DNA of 64,000 nucleotides. It comes from JAHJQZ01 sp963667595 (GTDB lineage Bacteria; Pseudomonadota; Alphaproteobacteria; Rhizobiales; Devosiaceae). The position numbers and the translations under genes are program-made. This document shows, piece by piece, positions 16,886 to 25,653 of this stretch (positions are counted from its first letter, which is position 1; each line of letters opens with the position of its first letter). The DNA lies in contig CAXXWD010000003.1 of NCBI GenBank assembly GCA_963667595.2, forward strand, positions 61,580-125,579. The letters are read 5' to 3'. Under the pieces are notes generated by a model. The model worked only from the letters and a program-made list of their open reading frames with translations. It ran no database searches and was not told the DNA's origin.

Positions 16886-17341
16886 GATGGAACTCCTGTC
16901 CAAAGGTTGGCAGTACGGAAACGGAATATATTCCTGCCACCGAACGAGCGTTCTCAAAATATTTGCACCGGATCGAAATCTCGCGCTTGCGTTCACAAAA
17001 AACGCACAATTAGGCATGGTCCGACAACGAGTCCGCCCCTCGCTCCCATCATCCAGACCTGCCAACCCGGCCCTGTCTGAAGCGTGGTTCGTTTAAATCT
17101 CATATAGGGAGTTATATTTACACGACCTGATAAGTCGGGTTAGTGTCGCTACGTCAGCATCAGGCCTGTTCGACAACGCTTTCCCGCCGGGAAAGAGCTT
17201 TTGTGCGGATGTGGCCCCCTCATCGAGGACGCGAAAAGCCCTTTGCGCTTGCGATAAAAAGCACCAACGCGTTGCCGATGACGATGCGCAACGACAAGAA
17301 ACCGCCCTTCCCAACGCGGTCAAACGAAAGGATCCCCCCGA

Positions 17342-18277
17342 ATGAAAGCCTGGAGTTTCACAGGTACCAACCAACCTCTCGTCAAGGTCGAGCTGCCAGA
17401 ACCCCATGTCGAAGGCAACAAGGTCAAGATCAAGGTGCTGGCCGCCGGCCTCTGCCATACCGACGTCGGTGTTCTCGAAGACGAGAAGTGGCTCGCCAGC
17501 ATTCCCAAGCTTCCCGTTGTCATGGGACACGAGGTTGCCGGAGAGATCGAGGAAATCGGACCGGACGTGAAGAACTTCAAGGTCGGCGATCGCGTTGCCA
17601 TCTGGCCGATGATCGACACGCCCGGCTTTGTGGTTGATGGCGGCTTTGGTGAAAAGATCGTCACTATCGAAGACGTCCTGATCAAGGTTCCCGACGGCAT
17701 GCCCATCGAGCTGGCGGCGTCCGCGACCGATGCCGGCATGACCTCGCAAGGAGCGCTCACCCGCGGTGGAATCAAGGCCGGCGAGAAGGTCGGCCTGATC
17801 GGCCTTGGCGGTCTCGGCCAGTTCGCGGCGCAGTTGATCGTTCTTAACGGCGCCGAACTCTATGTCGCCGAGATCAAGGAAGACGTCTGGGATTACGCCA
17901 AGAGCCTCGGCGCGAAAAAGGTCGTCAAGAACATCAAGGAACTCAAGGACGAAGGGCTCGATCTCATCATCGACTTCGCCGGGTTCGGCACGACGACCGC
18001 CGATGCCATCGAGACCGCAAAGCTGAACGGCCGCGTCGTTCTGGTCGGCATGGGCAAGCTGGAATCCACGATCAACACCTACCCGATGATCATCAACAAG
18101 ATCGACCTCCGCGGCTCCAATGGCGGTTCGAAGGAAGACATCTCGACGGTCCTCAACTGGATTGCCAAGGGCAAGCTTGTTCCGCAGATCGAAAAGATCA
18201 CCTGGGAACAGATTCCGGAAGGAATCCAACGGCTGCATCGCGGTGAGGTGAACGGTCGCATGGTCTGCGTCTACTGA
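17342..18277 (+). CDS. Zinc-type alcohol dehydrogenase (MDR family) lacking the structural-zinc lobe
   Basis: 311 aa, shorter than the ~340-350 aa of AdhP-type enzymes. Medium-chain dehydrogenase with catalytic-zinc residues Cys38 (GLCHTDVGV) and His63-Glu64 (MGHEVAGEIEEIG), and a Rossmann motif GLIGLGGLGQ. Between GDRVAIWPMIDTPGF and GGFGEK the usual four-Cys structural-zinc loop is missing. At the third zinc-ligand position an Asp (SATDAGMTS) replaces the common Cys. It presumably oxidises alcohols or reduces aldehydes with NAD(P)H; the substrate is unknown. AAAGGA lies about 9 bases before the ATG. It stands alone between spacers. Confidence 0.88.
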   Translation: MKAWSFTGTNQPLVKVELPEPHVEGNKVKIKVLAAGLCHTDVGVLEDEKWLASIPKLPVVMGHEVAGEIEEIGPDVKNFKVGDRVAIWPMIDTPGFVVDGGFGEKIVTIEDVLIKVPDGMPIELAASATDAGMTSQGALTRGGIKAGEKVGLIGLGGLGQFAAQLIVLNGAELYVAEIKEDVWDYAKSLGAKKVVKNIKELKDEGLDLIIDFAGFGTTTADAIETAKLNGRVVLVGMGKLESTINTYPMIINKIDLRGSNGGSKEDISTVLNWIAKGKLVPQIEKITWEQIPEGIQRLHRGEVNGRMVCVY

Positions 18278-18474
18278 TCGGCAGACTGTCTGACTGCATA
18301 TGAATTCGGGGTCACGGACACGCCGTGGCCCCGTTTGCGTTTCGGCCGGCGAAACGCCTCCCGATCGGGCGCCGCGCTTGAATTTTGCCGTCAAACCCCT
18401 ACGTTCTTTGGTGAAACGCTGGACCGGGTCACATTGAGGTGAACTTGCCTGACCTGTTCTAACTTCGTTTTGTC

Positions 18475-18519
18475 GTGTTTTCGAGCCGGCGAACCGCTAT
18501 TCAGTTCGCCTGAAAACAC
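18475..18519. repeat. Palindromic intergenic element just upstream of ycjX
   Basis: Two nested stems: GTGTTTTC (18475-18482) with GAAAACAC (18512-18519), and GGCGAAC (18488-18494) with GTTCGCC (18504-18510). It ends a few bases before the ycjX ribosome-binding site. The GTGTTTTC...GGCGAA start is shared with the element at 38110, so this is a dispersed family member as well as a strong 5' UTR hairpin. Confidence 0.6.
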
Positions 18520-18534
18520 TCAAAAGGACACGTC

Positions 18535-19992
18535 ATGGCCGGAGCGCCTGTTTCCATCACCGATGAATTCGGCCTCGCTCTCGCCAATCTCGCCGATTCC
18601 GCCACCGGCCTGTTCGTACCGACCGTGCGGCTCGGCGTGACGGGATTGAGCCGCGCCGGCAAGACGGTCTTCATCACCGCGCTGATCAATGCGCTGATCA
18701 ATGGCGCGCGCCTGCCCGGCTTCGCGGCCGAGGCGGAAGGGCGGCTGATCGGTGCCGAACTGGCGGAGCACCCGGAACGCGACGTACCGCGTTTCGCCTA
18801 TGAGCAACACCTCGAAGCCCTGACCGGTTCCAACCCGGTCTGGCCCGAATCCACCCGCCGCATCTCACAGATCCGCGTGACGCTGAAATACAAGAGTGCC
18901 AAATGGATCGCCGGCATGATGGGCCCACGCCAGGTTCATCTCGACATCGTCGATTATCCCGGCGAATGGCTGCTCGATCTGCCTCTTTTGACCCAGAATT
19001 TCGCCGAATGGAGCGAGAACGCCCTCGCTCACGCCCGTCGCGCCGATAGTACCGAGGCGGCCAAACCGTTTCTCGATGCCCTTGATGGCGTAGATGTCGC
19101 CGCCCCGCTCGATGAAACCGGCGCCGAACAGATCGCCTCCGGCTTTGTCGCCTATCTCAGGACGGCACGCGCCGAGGCCAAGGCGATTTCGACCCTGTCG
19201 CCCGGCCGTTTTCTCATGCCCGGCGATCTTGAAGGCTCGCCCGCCCTGACCTTTGCCCCTCTGCCGCCACCCGAAACCCCGGCCGGGCACAAATCGCTTT
19301 ATAAAATGTTCGAACGGCGCTTCGAAGCCTATAAGCATCTGGTCATCCAGCCCTTCTTCCGCGATCATTTCGCCCGGCTCGACCGCCAGATCGTTCTGGT
19401 CGACGCCCTGCGTCCGCTCAACGAAGGCGCCGAGGCCATGGCCGATCTCGAACTGGCGCTGACCGAAATCCTGGCGGCCTTCCGGCAAGGCGCATCGGGC
19501 ATCCTGACCGGCCTCGTCTCCCGGCGCATCGACCGGATCCTGTTCGCGGCCTCCAAGGCAGACCATATCCATCATTCCTCGCACGACCGGCTCGATGCCG
19601 TTCTCAACCGCGTCGTCGCCCGGGCCATCCGCCGGGCGCGCTTTGCCGGAGCCGAAACGCGCTCGCTGGCGCTGGCGGCGGTCCGGGCGACGCGCGAAGG
19701 CCAGATCAGCCATGACGGCTCGCCGCTCGACGTCATCATCGGCACCCCGGAAAAGGGCGAGGCGCTCGACGGCGTCACCTATGACGGCAAGACCGAGATT
19801 GCCCTGTTTCCCGGCGACCTGCCGGAAACGCCGGAACTGGCGCTGAGGCGCGATGCCAAGGGACCGCTGGTCAATTTCCTGAGGTTCCGGCCGCCGAGCC
19901 ATCTTGGAACCAACGAAGCAGGCATGGCGCTTTTGCCCCATATCCGACTCGACCGTGCCATCGATTTCCTGATCGGGGACAAGCTCAAATGA
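18535..19992 (+). CDS. ycjX: YcjX-family P-loop NTPase (DUF463)
   Basis: 485 aa. GTPase-like stress-associated protein; the family pairs with YcjF in the phage-shock neighbourhood of gammaproteobacteria. The P-loop GLSRAGKTVFITALINAL is at ~35-52. The segment VHLDIVDYPGEWLLDLPLL at ~138-156 is the family's Walker B/switch region. The ATG follows AAAAGGA by 6 bases. Its stop overlaps the ycjF start by 4 bases (ATGA), so the two are coupled. No psp genes are present here. A repeat hairpin occupies its leader. Confidence 0.92.
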   Translation: MAGAPVSITDEFGLALANLADSATGLFVPTVRLGVTGLSRAGKTVFITALINALINGARLPGFAAEAEGRLIGAELAEHPERDVPRFAYEQHLEALTGSNPVWPESTRRISQIRVTLKYKSAKWIAGMMGPRQVHLDIVDYPGEWLLDLPLLTQNFAEWSENALAHARRADSTEAAKPFLDALDGVDVAAPLDETGAEQIASGFVAYLRTARAEAKAISTLSPGRFLMPGDLEGSPALTFAPLPPPETPAGHKSLYKMFERRFEAYKHLVIQPFFRDHFARLDRQIVLVDALRPLNEGAEAMADLELALTEILAAFRQGASGILTGLVSRRIDRILFAASKADHIHHSSHDRLDAVLNRVVARAIRRARFAGAETRSLALAAVRATREGQISHDGSPLDVIIGTPEKGEALDGVTYDGKTEIALFPGDLPETPELALRRDAKGPLVNFLRFRPPSHLGTNEAGMALLPHIRLDRAIDFLIGDKLK

Positions 19993-21011
19993 GAAAACCT
20001 GTCGCCCAGCCCGTCACGCCGGAAAAACCCGGCACGCCGCCCGAAGACATTCCGGTGCGCCTGCCTCAGGCCTTCCCGCTGGAAAAGATCTCCGAAGAGC
20101 AGCCCGATTTTACCGAAGCCGAATGGGAAACCGTAGACCTCCCGCCCGCCCCCCGGCGCAACTGGGCCTTGCGGGTGGCGTCCTGGGCGCTTGGACTGGT
20201 GGTGTCGCTGAGCTTCGGGCTCTGGGCCCAGCGCTTCATTTCCCTGTTGTTTTACGAAAACGACTGGCTCGGCTGGGTTGGAACCGGCCTTGTCGCCGCT
20301 CTGGTGCTGTCGGTTCTTGCCGTTGCCTGGCGCGAATGGCGCGCCGTCCGGCGCCTGACCCGGATCGGCCGGCTGCGCGAAAAGGCCGTCGCCACGCTCG
20401 AAAGCGATTCCCCCGAGGATGGCAAAGATGTTTCCGCCAAAGTGGCCGAGCTTTACGCCAAGCGCTCCGACATGGCGCGGGCCGAAGCAGAGCTTGAGCC
20501 CCTCACGGGGGAAATCATCGACGGCTCGACCTATGTCGAAACCACAGAACGGGTGTTGATGGCTTCGCTCGACAAGCGCGCCCGCGCCTTGACCGCCGCC
20601 GCGGCGCGGCGGGTGACACTGGTCACCGCCATTTCGCCGCGCGCCGTGGTCGATATCGCTTTCGTCGCCTGGGAAAGCATGCGGCTGGCCCGTGCCGTCG
20701 CCACGCTTTACGGCGTCCGGCCCGGCCTGTTCGGCACCTGGCGCCTGTTCGGCAACATTCTCGGCCATCTCGCCGTCACCGGCGGCATTGCCCTGGGCGA
20801 CAGCGTCATCCAGCAGCTTCTCGGTCAGGGCCTCGCGGCGCGTCTGAGCGCCCGTCTCGGCGAAGGTCTGGTCAACGGGTTGATGACCGTCCGCGTCGGC
20901 ATCGCCGCCATGCGCGTGACCCGCCCCCTGCCCTTTTCGGCACTTCGCCAGCCAATGGTGATGGATTTCGTGCCGGAACTGGCGAAAGTGGAAAAGGGGG
21001 AGAAGAAGTAA
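19989..21011 (+). CDS. ycjF: YcjF-family inner-membrane protein (DUF697)
   Basis: 340 aa partner of YcjX. The N-terminal ~55 residues are Pro/Glu-rich and cytoplasmic. Two membrane helices follow at ~62-84 (LRVASWALGLVVSLSFGLWA) and ~95-113. A charged helical domain comes next, then a C-terminal DUF697 region with VTAISPRAVVDIAFVAWESM and a Gly/Ala-rich hydrophobic stretch around GHLAVTGGIALGDSVIQQLL. Start and stop are unambiguous through the 4-base overlap with ycjX. The role is presumed envelope-stress related by family. Confidence 0.9.
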   Translation: MRKPVAQPVTPEKPGTPPEDIPVRLPQAFPLEKISEEQPDFTEAEWETVDLPPAPRRNWALRVASWALGLVVSLSFGLWAQRFISLLFYENDWLGWVGTGLVAALVLSVLAVAWREWRAVRRLTRIGRLREKAVATLESDSPEDGKDVSAKVAELYAKRSDMARAEAELEPLTGEIIDGSTYVETTERVLMASLDKRARALTAAAARRVTLVTAISPRAVVDIAFVAWESMRLARAVATLYGVRPGLFGTWRLFGNILGHLAVTGGIALGDSVIQQLLGQGLAARLSARLGEGLVNGLMTVRVGIAAMRVTRPLPFSALRQPMVMDFVPELAKVEKGEKK

Positions 21012-21088
21012 AGTGGTGAATGGTGAAGTGGTGAATAGCCAATGTCCGCGCTCCTATTCACCAGTTCGCAATTTCACCATTTACTCAA
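21011..21088. repeat. GTGAA-rich inverted repeat between convergent ycjF and otsA
   Basis: The left side repeats GTGGTGAAT and the right side has the complement (CTATTCACCA ... TTCACCATTTACT), giving an imperfect long hairpin. It fills the space between two convergent genes and may end transcription from both sides. There is no U tract. Confidence 0.5.
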
Positions 21089-21090
21089 AC

Positions 21091-22515
21091 TCACTCCGCT
21101 GCCGCAACCGGCCTTTCATCCTCGTCATAACTCGCCAGCACGCCGTCCCAGGCCGGCACTTCTGACAGCCGTTCGAGAAAATCGGCAGCCCAGCGATCGA
21201 CGGAATGCTCTTCCACCGTACGCATCAGCGCCTTCCAGCGCGACTTGCGCTCCCGCAAATTCATGTTGAGGGCCTGATCGAGCGCGTCGGCCACTTCCTC
21301 GATATTGTGCGGATTGACCAAAAGGGCCTCGGGAAAGAGTTCCGCCGCCCCGGCGAAGCGCGACAACACCAGAACGCCCGGGTCTTCGGGGTCCTGACAG
21401 GCCAGGAACTCGTGCGCGACCAGGTTCATGCCGTCCCTTAAGGGCGTGACCAGCGCCACGCTCGCCGCTCGGTAGAGCCCGGCCAGCGAGGTTTGCGGAT
21501 AGGCGCGCTTGACGTAGTTGATCGGCGCCCAGTCCGGATCGGCGAACTTGCCCATCAGCCGGCCGCAGGCCAGATCCAGTTCCTCGTTGATATCCTTATA
21601 TTCTTCGATGGCGTCCCGCGAGGTCGGCGCGATCTGCAGCATGTGCACGCGCCGGCGCCACTTGGCGTGGTTGGTCAGAAGGCTGTCATAGGCGGCAATG
21701 CGCTCGGGCAGGCCCTTGGAATAATCCAGCCGGTCGACCCCGAGAATGAGCTCGCGCCCGGCAATGGATAGCTTGACCTGATCGGCAATGCGCTGGGCGT
21801 GCGGGCGCTCCACCAGCTTGCGGAACGCGTCCGGATCGGTGCCGATGGGAAAGGCCTCGACACTGCGCGGCAGCAATTGCGGCAATGCCTTGCGGGCATC
21901 ATTGACCGACGGCAATGTCGTTGCGTCGAACTGCGTCTTGAGCTTTTCGACGTCGCGCGCCGCCTGCAACCCCACAAGGTCGTAGGCCGCCAGCGCCGCA
22001 ACGAGATCGGCGGAATGGGGCACGGCCGAAAAGATCTCCGGCCCCGGCATGGGGATGTGCAGGAAAAAGCCGATGCGGTTTTTCGCACCGAGCCGGCGCA
22101 GCTCCCGCCCCAGCGGAATGAGGTGATAATCATGCACCCAGATGGTGTGGTCCGGCGTGATCTCCTCGATCAGCGCTTTGGCAAACGCCTCATTGACGCG
22201 GCAATAGGCGTCGTAATCCTCCTGGGAGATCTTGACGAGATCGAGCCGGTGATGGAAGGCCGGCCACAGGACGGAATTGGCAAAGCCTTCGTAATAGCCG
22301 CGATAATCCTCTTCGGGGATATCGAGCCGCGCGATCTGCAATCCGTCGATCTTTTCGAACTCGGCGTTTTTCGACGGATGATCGGAAAAAGCGCCCGACC
22401 AGCCGAACCAGAACCCCTTGCGTTCGCTCAGAACTTTCTTGAGCGCCACCGCCAGTCCGCCGGCGGCAGGCCGCTTACCCGGTGTCCGATTGGACACGAT
22501 GACGATCGGTTTCAT
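21091..22515 (-). CDS. otsA: Alpha,alpha-trehalose-phosphate synthase (GT20)
   Basis: Makes trehalose 6-phosphate from UDP-glucose and glucose 6-phosphate, for osmotic and desiccation protection. 474 aa, the usual length. Motifs: SNRTPGKRPAAGGLAVAL (N-terminal glycine loop), WVHDYHLIPLGRELR, VDRLDYSKGLPER and DGMNLVAHEFLACQ. The ATG at 22515 has AAGGGG 6 bases upstream; the frame extends 21 codons further without family similarity. It lies downstream of otsB on the same strand, 162 bases away, with an A/T-rich possible promoter between. Confidence 0.95.
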   Translation of the reverse strand: MKPIVIVSNRTPGKRPAAGGLAVALKKVLSERKGFWFGWSGAFSDHPSKNAEFEKIDGLQIARLDIPEEDYRGYYEGFANSVLWPAFHHRLDLVKISQEDYDAYCRVNEAFAKALIEEITPDHTIWVHDYHLIPLGRELRRLGAKNRIGFFLHIPMPGPEIFSAVPHSADLVAALAAYDLVGLQAARDVEKLKTQFDATTLPSVNDARKALPQLLPRSVEAFPIGTDPDAFRKLVERPHAQRIADQVKLSIAGRELILGVDRLDYSKGLPERIAAYDSLLTNHAKWRRRVHMLQIAPTSRDAIEEYKDINEELDLACGRLMGKFADPDWAPINYVKRAYPQTSLAGLYRAASVALVTPLRDGMNLVAHEFLACQDPEDPGVLVLSRFAGAAELFPEALLVNPHNIEEVADALDQALNMNLRERKSRWKALMRTVEEHSVDRWAADFLERLSEVPAWDGVLASYDEDERPVAAAE

Positions 22516-22635
22516 GACAAACCCCTTATCGGCTTGTCCTCCCGTTTCAGCATATTCCTCCATACCACCTTTTAGCATATCCCATCGATATGACCAAAAT
22601 CAGTCAGCTCATGACTGTGCGGCATGAATACAATA

Positions 22636-22641
22636 ATTATA
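22636..22641 (-). promoter_or_regulatory. Possible -10 box of otsA
   Basis: A perfect TATAAT on the minus strand in the only A/T-rich stretch of the otsB-otsA gap, about 120 bases before the otsA ATG. No good -35 stands 16-18 bases upstream, so it is a weak candidate. Confidence 0.25.
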
Positions 22642-22677
22642 TTTTTCAATGTGTTGTAACGAAAAACGCGTCCGGCA

Positions 22678-23439
22678 TCACAATGTGCTGGCGAGATAAT
22701 GGCGCACGGCATCCGGATCGGGGAGACGATAGCGGGCGATCGATTCGCCCATGCCGACCTTGATGGCGAACCCGCCGAGTTCCATGACGGCGCGCATACC
22801 GGCCTCGTCGGTGACGTCGTCGCCGATGAAAACCGGAATCCGTCCGGCAAAAGGCGGCTCGGTCATGAACGTCTTGACCGCGCTGGCCTTGGTGCAGCCC
22901 TTAAGGCGCGCCTCGACGATCAGTTTGCCCTGCATGAGTTCCCATGCGTTGCGGCGGTTCTCGATCAGTTTTTTCATGATGGCGCGGCATTCGGGCTCCC
23001 GCTCCGGCGCCGCCCGATAATGCAGGCCGAAGGAAAAAGGCTTGCGCTCCACCATGACGCCGGCAAACGCCGCCGTTTCCATCGCGGCCACATCCGCCAT
23101 TTCCCGCGACTCGACGGCCACGTCCGGATCGGGACTGTCGAGAACGCCATCGAAGCGGCGTCTTTCCATGCCGTGCGTGCCTGCGCCTGGAAGCACCAGC
23201 GGAGCCAGATAGTGCATGACGTCGTTGAGATCGCGACCGCTGATGATCGCCAGAGCACCGTCGAATGTCGTTCTGAGAGCCGAAACGAGCGGCACCAGCG
23301 TGTCGGGCACGATTACGGCATCGGGTTTGGGTGCGATATCGACCAGCGTGCCGTCGAAATCGAGAAACAGGGCGTTTTTACTGGAAAGCGCCGGCGGCGT
23401 CTGAGACGTGCGGACGTGCGGCTCCGTCATCGTTTTCAT
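22678..23439 (-). CDS. otsB: Trehalose-phosphatase
   Basis: HAD-superfamily phosphatase completing trehalose synthesis. 253 aa. Catalytic motif LFLDFDGTLVDIAP at ~25-38, ALAIISGRDLNDV (motif II region) and IPVFIGDDVTDEAGM (motif IV acidic residues). The ATG at 23439 shares a base with the stop of the preceding reductase (TGATG), suggesting coupling; an internal ATG at 23430 (MTEPHVRTS) is also possible. Its place behind a ferredoxin reductase rather than next to otsA is unusual. Confidence 0.94.
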   Translation of the reverse strand: MKTMTEPHVRTSQTPPALSSKNALFLDFDGTLVDIAPKPDAVIVPDTLVPLVSALRTTFDGALAIISGRDLNDVMHYLAPLVLPGAGTHGMERRRFDGVLDSPDPDVAVESREMADVAAMETAAFAGVMVERKPFSFGLHYRAAPEREPECRAIMKKLIENRRNAWELMQGKLIVEARLKGCTKASAVKTFMTEPPFAGRIPVFIGDDVTDEAGMRAVMELGGFAIKVGMGESIARYRLPDPDAVRHYLASTL

Positions 23440-24467
23440 CAGACTACGCCCAGCTTTTTCTGCAGTTTGGTCGAAGAGGTGGTGTACTGGAAAACCAGCC
23501 GCTCGCCGGGATTGGCATATCTCTTGGCCGCCTGCGCCATCAGCGCCGCTTCGTGGAAGCCCGACAGGATGAGCTTGAGCTTGCCCGGGTAGGTGTTGAT
23601 GTCGCCGATGGCAAATACGCCCGGCAGGGAGGATTCGAATTTCTCGGTATCGACGACAATGAGGTTATTGGAAAGCTCGATCCCCCAGTCGGCGACCGGA
23701 CCGAGCTTCATGGTCAGCCCGAAAAAGGGCAGCATGCGGGTGGCAGCGACCGTTAGTTCGCTATCCTTGGTCTTGAGGCGAACGGCGGAGAGAACGCCGC
23801 CCTCGCCTTCGAGGCCGGACACCTGGCCGATGACAAGGGTCATCTTTCCCGCCTCGACCAGTCGGCGCATTTCGTTGACCGTGGCCGGGGCGCCGCGGAA
23901 CTCGTCGCGGCGATGAACGAGCGTCAGACTCTTTGCCAGCGGCGCAAGATTGATCGTCCAGTCGAGGGCGGAATCGCCGCCGCCGACAATGACAATGTCC
24001 TTGTCGCGATAGTCCTCCATACGCCGAACCGCGTAGAAGACCGAGCTGTTCTCATAGGCCTCGATGCCGTCAATCGGCGGACGCTTGGGCTGGAACGAGC
24101 CGCCCCCCGCCGCGATCACCACCAGTTTGGCATGAAACACCTCGCCGGCATCGGTCGTGACGATGAAACTGCCGTCTTCCTTTTTGTCGAGCGAGGTCAC
24201 CATGCGCGAGAAGTGGAATTCCGGCCCGAAAGGCGCGATCTGCGTCATCAGGTTTTCGGTCAGTTGCTGACCGGTGATGAGCGGATAGCCGGGAATGTCG
24301 TAGATCGGCTTTTCCGGATAAAGCTCGGTGCACTGCCCGCCCGGACGGTCGAGGATGTCTATGAGGTGGCACTTGAGGTCCAGAAGGCCGAGTTCGAACA
24401 CGGCGAACAGGCCAACCGGTCCGGCCCCGACAATGACGACATCGGTTTCGATAGTGTTTTCGGACAT
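23439..24467 (-). CDS. Ferredoxin/flavodoxin-NADP+ reductase, thioredoxin-reductase-like
   Basis: 342-aa FAD enzyme passing electrons between NADPH and ferredoxin. FAD-binding VVIVGAGPVGLFAVFELG at the N-terminus, NADPH-binding IVIVGGGDSALDW at ~155-167, and the C-terminal FAD motif VFAIGDINTYPGKLKLILSG. The CxxC of thioredoxin reductases is absent, and a C-terminal extension after ~310 matches the type found in Bacillus YumC and alphaproteobacterial FNRs. A 2Fe-2S ferredoxin gene stands 62 bases upstream and is the probable partner. The stop overlaps the otsB start. Confidence 0.92.
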   Translation of the reverse strand: MSENTIETDVVIVGAGPVGLFAVFELGLLDLKCHLIDILDRPGGQCTELYPEKPIYDIPGYPLITGQQLTENLMTQIAPFGPEFHFSRMVTSLDKKEDGSFIVTTDAGEVFHAKLVVIAAGGGSFQPKRPPIDGIEAYENSSVFYAVRRMEDYRDKDIVIVGGGDSALDWTINLAPLAKSLTLVHRRDEFRGAPATVNEMRRLVEAGKMTLVIGQVSGLEGEGGVLSAVRLKTKDSELTVAATRMLPFFGLTMKLGPVADWGIELSNNLIVVDTEKFESSLPGVFAIGDINTYPGKLKLILSGFHEAALMAQAAKRYANPGERLVFQYTTSSTKLQKKLGVV

Positions 24468-24529
24468 GGATCAACTCTGGTGGGGGCCGGTGGTTTCGGG
24501 TGTCGGATTGGCCGCGTCGGTTGGGACGA

Positions 24530-24850
24530 CTATCCCTGCCGCTCCGGGATATGAAGGACCAGCCCTTCGAGATCCGGACTGATCTTGATCTGGCAGCTCA
24601 GCCGGCTGGTCGGCCGGAGATCATAGGCGAAATCGAGCATATCCTCTTCAGGCGGCGTTGGCGCGCCCACCTTGTCGGACCAGGCCGTGTCGACATAGAC
24701 ATGACAGGTTGCGCAGGTCAGCGACCCGCCGCATTCGGCCACGATGCCGGAGATGCCGTTTCTAATGGCCGTTTCCATGGCCGTTTCGCCATCCTCGGCC
24801 TCGACTTCATGTCGTGTGCCATCCGGATCGACAAAGATGATTTTGGTCAT
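24530..24850 (-). CDS. 2Fe-2S ferredoxin (adrenodoxin type)
   Basis: 106-aa electron carrier. Four cluster cysteines fit the vertebrate-type pattern: Cys40, Cys46 and Cys49 in AECGGSLTCATCHVYV and Cys86 in SRLSCQIKI. The C-terminal EGLVLHIPERQ is typical. Proteins of this type serve P450s, Rieske oxygenases or Fe-S assembly; here the downstream reductase is the likely electron donor. None of the usual isc/suf genes is adjacent. Confidence 0.94.
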   Translation of the reverse strand: MTKIIFVDPDGTRHEVEAEDGETAMETAIRNGISGIVAECGGSLTCATCHVYVDTAWSDKVGAPTPPEEDMLDFAYDLRPTSRLSCQIKISPDLEGLVLHIPERQG

Positions 24851-24960
24851 TTGGCAGGCTCAATCGTTGCAATGCTGGGCGCGTGATAGCGGGCACGGCA
24901 GGCCCGGACAAGCCTTGAGTGCCGAAATGCAACACCTTCCATAGCTCGGACGGCCTGTTC

Positions 24961-25344
24961 CTATTCGACAAGGAGATGGTCGATGAAGGTCAGTGTTTCT
25001 TCGACGGCAATGGAAAGATCACCCATTCGTTCGGCGCTGAGCCGGCCTGTTTCCTGCAACTCGGCTTCCGCTGCCGCCGCTTCCATGGCGATGGCGGCGG
25101 CCCCGATGCCGGCGGCCGCGCCCTTGAGGGCGTGAAGTCCATGGGCGATTTCCGTGCCGTCAAGCGAATCCGTCACCCGGTCGACATAGGATTTGGCCAT
25201 TTTGGCGAAAAGGACGAGGATTTCGGCCTCGAGAGCGGGATCCCCCAGCGTCTGGCGCGCAAGATAGACAAGGTCGATCGGACGGTTTCCAGTCTCCGTT
25301 CCGATGTCGAGAGCCTTGTGTCCGCTCGGGGCCGGATCAACCAT
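24961..25344 (-). CDS. Histidine phosphotransfer (Hpt) domain protein
   Basis: Single-domain phosphorelay carrier, 127 aa from the ATG at 25344 (MVDPAPSGHKALDIG), which has GGAG 9 bases upstream; the frame extends 21 codons further. The phosphoacceptor is the His of GLHALKGAAAGIGA, in an otherwise all-helical Ala/Glu-rich fold. No histidine kinase or response regulator is encoded nearby. The divergent gene encodes a large polar-type coiled-coil protein, and the shared spacer carries a CtrA-type box. In alphaproteobacteria stand-alone Hpt proteins such as ChpT feed CtrA, but this one is too short to be ChpT. Confidence 0.85.
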   Translation of the reverse strand: MVDPAPSGHKALDIGTETGNRPIDLVYLARQTLGDPALEAEILVLFAKMAKSYVDRVTDSLDGTEIAHGLHALKGAAAGIGAAAIAMEAAAAEAELQETGRLSAERMGDLSIAVEETLTFIDHLLVE

Positions 25345-25456
25345 TTGGCAGGTCTCCATGTTCAATTTGGAGAAGTCTATCCCGGCCGGGTTAATCATCC
25401 CCTTCAACTCGACTGGACTACGTCGTTCGATTTCAACACTAAGATATGCACACGTA

Positions 25457-25471
25457 TTAACCTTTCATTAA
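25457..25471. promoter_or_regulatory. Perfect CtrA-type box TTAA-N7-TTAA
   Basis: TTAACCTTTCATTAA matches the CtrA consensus of two TTAA half-sites separated by 7 bases. It lies in the A/T-rich spacer between the Hpt gene (-) and the giant coiled-coil gene (+), about 115-185 bases from either start. CtrA is the master cell-cycle regulator of alphaproteobacteria. Use of the site is inferred. Confidence 0.55.
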
Positions 25472-25653
25472 GAAAATGTTCTGATTTGGCGGTGTCGCGT
25501 GTATAAAGAGTTACCGGCGCGCGGCGGCGCAGGTGCATATAGGCGGTGGGAGGCCAAGAGGGGTTCTACGCCGCATCGGCGCCCGGCGGGGAGCTGACAG
25601 CGCATCTCGCACACGCCGTTCAAGGCAAAATGCCAAGGCGAGAGTAGTAGAGT

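Noticed and set aside
17093..18394. 433-aa open frame on -
   Set aside because: Antisense to the alcohol dehydrogenase, which has clear zinc and NAD motifs.
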